Shown here piece by piece: positions 16,088 through 20,362 of a stretch of 20,362 bases of DNA. The notes under the pieces are model-generated. The model saw nothing but the letters and a program-made list of their open reading frames with translations. It was not told the origin of the DNA and did no database searches. Made by a program: the position numbers and the translations under genes. The DNA comes from Lachnospiraceae bacterium (GTDB lineage Bacteria; Bacillota; Clostridia; Lachnospirales; Lachnospiraceae): positions 1 to 20,362 of the forward strand of contig JAAUZW010000018.1 in NCBI GenBank assembly GCA_014804385.1. The letters run 5' to 3'. Each line of letters begins with the position of its first letter. The stretch's first letter is position 1.

Positions 16088-16153
16088 ATGAGACGAAAAA
16101 TGCAGGCGCTATACCAAAATGGGGCCAAGAACACCTTTGCCCATGCAGAATAG
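16088..16153 (+). CDS. 21-codon probable leader peptide
   Basis: AGGAGG at 16075-16080, 7 nt before ATG 16088, opens a 21-codon ORF encoding MRRKMQALYQ and then NGAKNTFAHAE, ending TAG at 16151-16153. The Shine-Dalgarno is among the strongest in the window, which is unusual for an ORF this short. The last codons (from 16144) form the left foot of the long hairpin at 16144-16209. A ribosome finishing this ORF would therefore disrupt that structure. This is the usual layout of a regulatory leader peptide ahead of the next gene. It may instead be a small functional peptide. Amino acid content (2 Arg, 2 Lys, 4 Ala) shows no strong single-residue run. Confidence 0.5.
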   Translation: MRRKMQALYQNGAKNTFAHAE

Positions 16154-16209
16154 CAGGCATATAGAATTCTGTATGGGCGAATAACGCTATATGTTCTGCT
16201 GTTTCTGCA
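16144..16209 (+). promoter_or_regulatory. Long stem-loop overlapping the leader ORF stop codon
   Basis: Three stacked helices share one axis. TGCAGAA (16144-16150) pairs with TTCTGCA (16203-16209), AGCAG (16152-16156) with CTGCT (16196-16200), and CATATAG (16158-16164) with CTATATG (16187-16193). The loop is 22 nt and the bulges are small. The outer helix begins inside the final codons of the leader ORF. No T-run follows, so translation-linked control or RNA stability is more likely than simple termination. Confidence 0.6.
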
Positions 16210-16245
16210 CTTTATTTATGAGTAGATAAATAAGGAGTGGCAGAT

Positions 16246-16503
16246 ATGAAATATACCAACGCAGCAGAAATATTGCCTGAGCAATTATTGAAAGAGCTTC
16301 AGACTTATATTGATGGAGGAGTGCTTTACATCCCCAAAGTTTCGGTTAAGAAAGAATGGGGAGCAAGCAGTGGCGCTCGTACTTTTTATCAGGAGCGGAA
16401 TAAAGAAATACAAAAACTGTTTCAAGAAGGCTATTCCATCGATGAATTAACTGAGCGATATGGTCTGGCATATAGTACGATTAAAAAAATAGTATATGGT
16501 TGA
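16246..16503 (+). CDS. CD3324-family small helix-turn-helix protein
   Basis: An 85-aa protein opening MKYTNAAEILPEQLLKELQ, with YIDGGVLYIPK in the middle and a C-terminal helix-turn-helix (SIDELTERYGLAYSTIKKIVY). This is the layout of the small CD3324-type family of Clostridia, related to Mor-like activators. The ATG at 16246 is chosen over GTG 16237, which lies on the Shine-Dalgarno itself: AAGGAG (16232-16237) is 8 nt upstream of 16246. It probably binds DNA, but its targets are unknown. It lies downstream of a leader ORF and a long hairpin that may control its expression, and it ends at a strong terminator. Confidence 0.85.
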   Translation: MKYTNAAEILPEQLLKELQTYIDGGVLYIPKVSVKKEWGASSGARTFYQERNKEIQKLFQEGYSIDELTERYGLAYSTIKKIVYG

Positions 16504-16507
16504 TTTT

Positions 16508-16538
16508 AAGACGCTTGCATAAAATGCAGGCGTCTTTT
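16508..16538 (+). terminator. Terminator after the CD3324-type gene
   Basis: AAGACGC-T-TGCAT (16508-16520) pairs with ATGCA-G-GCGTCTT (16524-16536) with a single mismatch and a 3-nt loop. It ends in a run of T. It starts 5 nt after the stop codon. Confidence 0.9.
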
Positions 16539-16642
16539 CTGGCGCGATATTAGTTATAACTGTTCTCGCTACTTGTGTGGCGGTTCCATCCTTTTTACAA
16601 TAATCTCAAATAGTAAAGTTCATAGGATAGGAGAATAAGAAG

Positions 16643-17524
16643 ATGAAACAGATAACAACAAGACAATTCAGCGTATTGGCGGACTGTGGAAAAATCTATC
16701 AGTTTATGCTGGATATTTATGAACGCGACTGGAGAAACGGTGTACCGGCCCCGTTTTTTGAACATGCTTATGCTTCATTTGCATATTGGATGGATATCAC
16801 ATATTCTTATAAAAATCGCATTTGGGAGGATAACGGTGAGATTGTGGCATTTTGCTTTAACGAATCGCCGGTGACAGATATTTATTTCAGTTTGAAGCCA
16901 GGATATGAAGAATTGGCATCAGAAATGATCGCATATGCCGATGCCCATATGCCAATAAAAGGCGGAAAAATACAACTGATTCTTTTTGGAGGGCAGGAGG
17001 CGTTGATGAACGCCGCAAAACAGGCAGGGTATTATCAAAAATCAGAAAGTTGGGATATGCAGTTTGATTTTGATGATGTATTGGATTATCCTTTGCCGGA
17101 GGGATTTCATTTTGTGGATCCGGACGAATATGACATAGAAAAGGTAGCTAAATGTTGTTGGAATGGTTTCGATCATGAGCAAAATGAGGGGGTATGGGAT
17201 CACCAATACGAGCAGAGTAATTATTTATATGCGCTGGCACCACATGTAACGGCGAAACTGGCAGTTATCATTGCCGATGAGAAAGAAGAGTATGCCTGTT
17301 ATGCTGGAATGTGGTGGACTCCACAAAATAAACTGGCTTATATGGAACCGCTTTGCACCATTCCGGAATATCGGCGCAGAGGCCTTGCCGCTGCGGCTTT
17401 GTCCGAATTGTATCGAAGAACTAAAGCATTGGGGGCAACGCATATGACAGGCGGATGGCATGACTTTTATAAAGCAATTGGATATAAACCCGCAGAGAAG
17501 TGGACTTGGTGGGAGAAGCGATAA
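16643..17524 (+). CDS. Two-lobed GNAT-family N-acetyltransferase
   Basis: A 293-aa protein, about twice the size of a single GNAT domain. The C-terminal lobe holds the acetyl-CoA loop PEYRRRGLAAAAL (about residues 241-253) and the closing segment FYKAIGYKPAEKW. The N-terminal lobe (about 1-140) looks like a degenerate second GNAT fold, with WEDNGEIVAFCF as its central strands. AGGAGA lies about 8 nt before ATG 16643. The acceptor is unknown; acetylation of a small amine is the usual family role. It is a single-gene unit flanked by terminators at 16508 and 17531. Confidence 0.88.
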   Translation: MKQITTRQFSVLADCGKIYQFMLDIYERDWRNGVPAPFFEHAYASFAYWMDITYSYKNRIWEDNGEIVAFCFNESPVTDIYFSLKPGYEELASEMIAYADAHMPIKGGKIQLILFGGQEALMNAAKQAGYYQKSESWDMQFDFDDVLDYPLPEGFHFVDPDEYDIEKVAKCCWNGFDHEQNEGVWDHQYEQSNYLYALAPHVTAKLAVIIADEKEEYACYAGMWWTPQNKLAYMEPLCTIPEYRRRGLAAAALSELYRRTKALGATHMTGGWHDFYKAIGYKPAEKWTWWEKR

Positions 17525-17530
17525 AATCAA

Positions 17531-17566
17531 AAACCTTCGCTCTAAAATTGAGCGAGGGTTTGTTTT
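17531..17566 (+). terminator. Terminator after the two-lobed GNAT gene
   Basis: AAACC-T-TCGCTC (17531-17542) pairs with GAGCGA-G-GGTTT (17550-17561), with a T-G wobble in the middle and a 7-nt loop. TGTTTT follows. It begins 7 nt after the stop codon. Confidence 0.88.
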
Positions 17567-17574
17567 AATTTCTG

Positions 17575-17670
17575 AAGATTATATTTGAAAATGGTTTTAG
17601 AATCAAGAGAAAGGAAAATGTTGCAATAATGGATTTTATTGCCATAACTCCACAAATATATTATACTTAG
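17575..17670 (+). pseudogene. 3' remnant of a GNAT acetyltransferase
   Basis: Directly after the terminator a short frame encodes KIIFENGFRIKRKENVAIMD and ends at TAG 17668-17670. The block is the usual C-terminal ending of GNAT enzymes (LYxKNGF...). It resembles the end of the 15552 gene (LYLKNGFRIKKKERVR) in both protein and DNA. No start, RBS or acetyl-CoA motif precedes it. It is a leftover 3' end of a gene whose body has been deleted or replaced. Its last part has been reused as the promoter of the HNH unit (17639-17667). Confidence 0.65.
17639..17667 (+). promoter_or_regulatory. Promoter for the structured leader and HNH gene
   Basis: TTGCCA (17639-17644) and TATACT (17662-17667) are separated by exactly 17 nt, and both are close to consensus. 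Transcription would begin near 17674, about 190 nt before the HNH start codon. Confidence 0.65.
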
Positions 17671-17688
17671 AAAAAGCAAATCTTAATC

Positions 17689-17860
17689 CTTTTTGCAAAC
17701 GCAAAAAGATGATTGGCAAATCCTTAGTCAAGCTGTTATAAGGATTACCCTTTGAGGTTTCAGCAGTAGGTTGCCCTATGTGCCAATCAGAGTATTTGCC
17801 AGATTTTATAAGGAGGTCAAATACAAATTATACTTCTCACTTTATGGGAAAGGGAAGTAT
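17689..17860 (+). ncRNA. Highly structured leader RNA of unknown class upstream of the HNH gene
   Basis: Several exact inverted repeats follow one another. Hairpin A is CTTTTTGC / GCAAAAAG (17689-17696, 17701-17708). The outer junction stem B is GATTGGCA / TGCCAATC (17711-17718, 17781-17788). Inside B, stem C is AATCCTTA / TAAGGATT (17719-17726, 17739-17746), stacked directly on B, and a small stem D is TAGG / CCTA (17767-17778). Hairpin E is GTATTTG / CAAATAC (17792-17798, 17818-17824), with AAGGAGGT in its loop. Hairpin F is ATACTTC / GAAGTAT (17830-17836, 17854-17860), which covers the AAGGG likely used as RBS. I cannot match it to any riboswitch I know. It may be a cis-regulatory leader or a separate small RNA. 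Confidence 0.5.
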
Positions 17861-17865
17861 GAGGC

Positions 17866-18816
17866 ATGAAAAATTTTATGAATCTAAACAAAGAAACCGC
17901 TCTTAGATTGTGGGTACAACAGTTTGGCAAAAAGCAGAAGGCAATGGATTTTGCAGGGCGAGAGATTGCAAAAGCAGCCTACAATGACAGGAACAGTAAT
18001 TTTGGCTGGAATGTTGATCATATTTTGCCGATATCAAGAGGTGGCAAAACGGCAGACTATAACTTAATCTGTTGTCACATTTTGACTAACGATGAGAAGG
18101 CAGACAAATTTCCATGTTTCAAGGCCAATGCAAAAGAATTTGAGATTCAAAAGCGGCAGAATCACTATGAGATCGTTTTAAGGGATTCTGATCAAGATCA
18201 AGTGGATGAAGAGGATAAAACTGTAAATTTCTTGGACGTAGCTCAGGGTCTTGAGTGCTGGAAACAATGCAAGTTTAGTAGTGGTAAGGTTTTTGCTGGG
18301 TATGTCAAAATCAAAGTCGAGACTTCCAATGAATCCAATCAACTTCTTGTAAGATATGAAAAATTTTTAATTGAGTTATTTGGAACGGATAGCATTTTTG
18401 TTGAAGATGCAGGATATTCCTCTATTTATAGGCATCGACTACAGCAATATCGAACCTATATTTTTACAGTTATAGTGGGTTATGTTCCAACAAAAGATGA
18501 TACAGAAAATCTTCTTAATGATTGTGTAACGTTAAATACCTATAGTGCTTATTTTATAAGCAAAACCCGGTTTGAAGATATTCAGATTGTCTGTGGAGTG
18601 AAATGCTATGATAGTTGCTTTGAAATGTCTTTGAACGCCCAAAAAGATATTGTGGAAAAACGAGTGCAGTTTATTGGTCCATTAGCGATTGATGAAGTTG
18701 TGAAAATCAACACGAGTGCTGAAAAGGATCTGAAGGACATTTTTCCTCGAAACGGGTTTTATCCTTATGATTTCACATTCGCTAGTCTCAAAGAAAATCT
18801 TGAGAAGTATATTTGA
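17866..18816 (+). CDS. HNH endonuclease domain protein with an unknown C-terminal domain
   Basis: A 316-aa protein. The HNH beta-beta-alpha-metal module spans about residues 30-85: WNVDHILPISRGG with D51 and catalytic H52, N66 in the YNLICCH segment, H71, and N75 with K78 in TNDEKADK. The rest, from about 115 to 316, is a mixed alpha/beta domain I do not recognise. There is no RuvC, ArgR-like or bridge-helix region, so it is not IscB or Cas9-like. The ATG at 17866 has AAGGG about 11 nt upstream, inside a hairpin. The HNH residues look intact, so DNA nicking or cleavage is expected. It has its own promoter, structured leader and terminator. Defence nuclease, homing-type enzyme or toxin are all possible. 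Confidence 0.8.
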   Translation: MKNFMNLNKETALRLWVQQFGKKQKAMDFAGREIAKAAYNDRNSNFGWNVDHILPISRGGKTADYNLICCHILTNDEKADKFPCFKANAKEFEIQKRQNHYEIVLRDSDQDQVDEEDKTVNFLDVAQGLECWKQCKFSSGKVFAGYVKIKVETSNESNQLLVRYEKFLIELFGTDSIFVEDAGYSSIYRHRLQQYRTYIFTVIVGYVPTKDDTENLLNDCVTLNTYSAYFISKTRFEDIQIVCGVKCYDSCFEMSLNAQKDIVEKRVQFIGPLAIDEVVKINTSAEKDLKDIFPRNGFYPYDFTFASLKENLEKYI

Positions 18817-18849
18817 CACTTAATCAGGAGTATTATTTGTAAGCCTCTT

Positions 18850-18880
18850 AAAGAGATGCCGGGTAACAGGTATCTCTTTT
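18850..18880 (+). terminator. Terminator after the HNH gene
   Basis: AAGAGAT (18851-18857) pairs with ATCTCTT (18872-18878), extended by an inner CC/GG pair across a mismatch, and is followed by further T residues. It lies 34 nt after the HNH stop. The following 70 bases up to the ribokinase remnant contain only a GAGGAG RBS (18939-18944). Confidence 0.75.
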
Positions 18881-18949
18881 GTAGTATGGTGAGCTCAGCG
18901 GATGTAAGTTTTCATACTGTTGCGTTTCCGGCATAATGAGGAGAAAGCA

Positions 18950-19216
18950 ATGAAGATATTGTGTTTTGGATCACTAAATATTGATTACACATACAAAGTA
19001 GATCATTTTGTACAGAAGGGGGAAACTCTGTCTTCCGATTCATTGCAGGTATTTAGTGGAGGAAAGGGACGGAGATAATTGTATTCTTTTATATGGAGAG
19101 GCTATGGCAAAGGCGTTTCGTGAAAAGCAGCAGGAATTGCGGTAACAAGGATGGGAGCGGCACCATCGATTCCCGATATTCAGGAAGTAAAAATTGTAGG
19201 AGAATTATTTGAATGA
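18950..19216 (+). pseudogene. Collapsed PfkB-family sugar kinase (ribokinase-like)
   Basis: A good RBS (GAGGAG, 18939-18944) and ATG 18950 open a PfkB N-terminus: ILCFGSLNIDYTY, then an SGGKG motif, then TAA at 19076-19078 after 42 codons. Another frame near the end encodes the typical C-terminus, KAAGIAVTRMGAAPSIPD, and runs to TGA at 19214-19216. Intact enzymes are about 300 aa. Some 200 central residues, including the ATP site and catalytic aspartate, are therefore missing, and at least one further frameshift separates the pieces. The old stop codon overlaps the start of the phosphatase gene as ATGA, which indicates the two once formed a translationally coupled operon. Confidence 0.85.
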
Positions 19217-19776
19217 GTTCCTTATTACAATCTACAAGAAACACGCGTGCACTACCAACAGGTACAATGCGATATATTAGAAGTGATGCTCCGTTAAATA
19301 TGACCGATAAGGAAGTTCAGTGGTTGTTGGATAACAATATAACTACGATTATAGATTTGCGATCAGATGACGAGAGTGTCCAAAAGCCATGTTGCCTTAA
19401 AGAACAAGATGAATTTCAATATTTTCATCTTCCGGTTACGGGCGGCGGTGATACACCAAAGTCGCTTGAACATTTGCATATTGTATATCGGCAGATGGTA
19501 GATGAAAAAATGGAGAAGATTATTGATATAATCATGAATGCAGAATCCAATGTGATGTATTTTTGTACGGCAGGTAAAGATCGTACGGGTGTAGTATCAG
19601 CGATTATTTTAAAACGGCTTGGATTCAGCGATGAAGTAATCATTGATGATTATATGAAGTCTAAAGACAATTTAATGGATATGCTTACGGAATATGTGAG
19701 TGTTCATCCCGAAGTAGATATAGAAATTATCACGCCGCATAGGGAAAACATGGAGCGGCTACTGAAGCAGATATAA
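19213..19776 (+). CDS. Tyrosine/dual-specificity-type protein phosphatase
   Basis: A 187-aa protein with the cysteine-phosphatase P-loop YFCTAGKDRTGV: C118 and R124 form CX5R. A preceding strand, ITTIIDLRSDDE, carries the general-acid region of the family, and the opening LLQSTRNTRALP with IRSDAP is typical of bacterial tyrosine phosphatases of the Y_phosphatase3 type. It should dephosphorylate phosphotyrosine or a small phosphate ester in the cytosol. The start overlaps the stop of the ribokinase remnant. With the kinase gene collapsed, it depends on AGGAG (19198-19202, 10 nt upstream) and whatever transcription reaches it. The catalytic residues are intact. Confidence 0.85.
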   Translation: MSSLLQSTRNTRALPTGTMRYIRSDAPLNMTDKEVQWLLDNNITTIIDLRSDDESVQKPCCLKEQDEFQYFHLPVTGGGDTPKSLEHLHIVYRQMVDEKMEKIIDIIMNAESNVMYFCTAGKDRTGVVSAIILKRLGFSDEVIIDDYMKSKDNLMDMLTEYVSVHPEVDIEIITPHRENMERLLKQI

Positions 19777-19779
19777 GTT

Positions 19780-19816
19780 AAAAGGACTTCCCGAACCATC
19801 TCGGAAAGTCCTTTTT
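19780..19816. terminator. Bidirectional terminator between the phosphatase gene and porB
   Basis: AAAAGGACTT (19780-19789) pairs with AAGTCCTTTT (19806-19815). After one mismatch CCGA (19791-19794) pairs with TCGG (19801-19804), with a 6-nt loop. The T-run on the plus strand and the A-run on the left make it usable by both convergent genes. Confidence 0.85.
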
Positions 19817-19828
19817 CGCTAATTTCTT

Positions 19829-20362
19829 TTACCTGCCACACCTTACCTGCAGCTCTTCCCACCGTCTGTCCACTTCTTGCTGAAACGCTGCGATCAGATC
19901 TTCGTTTCCGGGCTTGAACAGGTGGCGGAAGCGGCGCTGGGAGCGCAGGAAGTCCTCAATGGGCAATTTTTCCTTGGGCTCATAGGTTAAGATCCACTTT
20001 CCGTCTACCACCTCATACAGCGGCCAGTAACAGGTGTCAACTGCCGCTTTGCAAATGTCCATCAGGTCTGCAGGCTCATAGCCCCAGCCTCTCGGACAGG
20101 GAGCAAGGACATTCAGGAAAGCGCCGCCCGGTGTATAAATGGCTTTTTCCGCCTTTGTGTGCAAATCCTTAAAGTTAGATGTAAACGTGGTCTGTCCAAC
20201 ATAGGGGATATGGTGTTCCGCCATGATCGCAGCCAGATCTTTCCTAATCTGGACCTTACCGTTGGACACTTTACCGGCCGGCGTGGTGGTGGTATCCGCA
20301 AACTGAGGGGTTGCGGAAGAACGCTGGGTTCCGGTGTTCATATAAGCGCCATTGTCATAACA
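19829..20362 (-). CDS. porB: Pyruvate:ferredoxin oxidoreductase beta subunit, C-terminal part
   Basis: The frame is open from the window edge (codons for CYDNGAY precede the internal ATG at 20341) to TAA at 19831-19829, so the 5' end lies outside. CYDNGAYMNTGTQRS is the thiamine-diphosphate/metal-binding loop of the POR beta subunit. It is followed by TTTTPAGK, then HHIPYVGQT, then FLNVLAPCPRGW, all signature blocks of this family. The enzyme oxidises pyruvate with CoA to acetyl-CoA, CO2 and reduced ferredoxin in the cytosol. The sequence is clearly GC-richer than everything to its left, consistent with a highly expressed core gene. A related 2-oxoacid oxidoreductase cannot be fully excluded without the missing half. 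Confidence 0.85.
   Translation of the reverse strand, partial: CYDNGAYMNTGTQRSSATPQFADTTTTPAGKVSNGKVQIRKDLAAIMAEHHIPYVGQTTFTSNFKDLHTKAEKAIYTPGGAFLNVLAPCPRGWGYEPADLMDICKAAVDTCYWPLYEVVDGKWILTYEPKEKLPIEDFLRSQRRFRHLFKPGNEDLIAAFQQEVDRRWEELQVRCGR

Noticed and set aside
17671..17865. Known riboswitch (SAM, TPP, cobalamin, FMN, purine, lysine, glycine)
   Set aside because: None of the conserved core sequences of these classes is visible in the leader.
17843..17905. Short ORF from ATG 17843 served by AAGGAGGT at 17810
   Set aside because: The spacing (about 25 nt) is too long, the frame stops after about 20 codons inside the HNH gene, and the product matches nothing. The Shine-Dalgarno-like sequence lies in a hairpin loop.
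17689..18816. IscB/OMEGA-type RNA-guided nuclease
   Set aside because: The arrangement of structured RNA before an HNH gene is suggestive, but the protein has no RuvC motifs or arginine-rich bridge region and is too different in layout.

Overview
The window comes from a low-GC Gram-positive bacterium, most likely a gut member of the Clostridia (Lachnospiraceae-like). Shine-Dalgarno sites are strong AGGAGG types, promoters look sigma-A-like, terminators are AT-tailed hairpins, and the right edge carries a pyruvate:ferredoxin oxidoreductase beta-subunit gene typical of fermentative anaerobes. No rRNA, tRNA, CRISPR array or intact mobile element is visible. Most of the window is accessory DNA with complete genes set among several broken ones.

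Left part (about 1-3,000): the first codons of a minus-strand gene leave the window at base 1. A small XRE-type regulator follows, then a tightly coupled three-gene cassette (106-aa-class hypothetical, 178-aa hypothetical, PIN-like nuclease domain protein) ending at a good terminator. Next comes a decayed AlbA_2/Schlafen-type ATP-binding gene with an internal deletion and a lost 3' end.

Centre (3,012-11,246): a complete four-gene Wadjet (JetABCD) anti-plasmid operon of the DUF2397/DUF2398/SbcC-like/DUF2399 branch, with its own promoter and terminator. JetA (kleisin), JetB (KITE) and JetC (SMC-like ATPase) should form a condensin-like DNA-loop-extruding motor, and JetD (TOPRIM nuclease) the cutter that destroys small circular DNA. 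Immediately after the terminator lies what looks like the 5' end of a group II intron, joined to the 3' half of an HD-domain hydrolase gene.

Right part (11,700-19,800): a run of small independent units. These are an APH-like kinase; a short EF-Tu-like 3' fragment; a TetR regulator with a clear palindromic operator driving a membrane-anchored alpha/beta hydrolase; a Cof-type HAD phosphatase; a GNAT acetyltransferase; a 21-codon leader ORF with a long hairpin ahead of a CD3324-type helix-turn-helix gene; a second GNAT protein; a GNAT 3' remnant; an HNH endonuclease gene behind a promoter and a highly structured leader of roughly 190 nt; a collapsed ribokinase gene; and a CX5R tyrosine phosphatase. 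A bidirectional terminator separates this from the convergent, GC-richer porB gene, which probably marks the return to core chromosome.

The points most worth a second look are the structured leader plus HNH gene (17,639-18,816), the leader-peptide/hairpin arrangement (16,033-16,503), the Wadjet operon with its PIN-like neighbour cassette, and the intron fragment at the operon's 3' edge.
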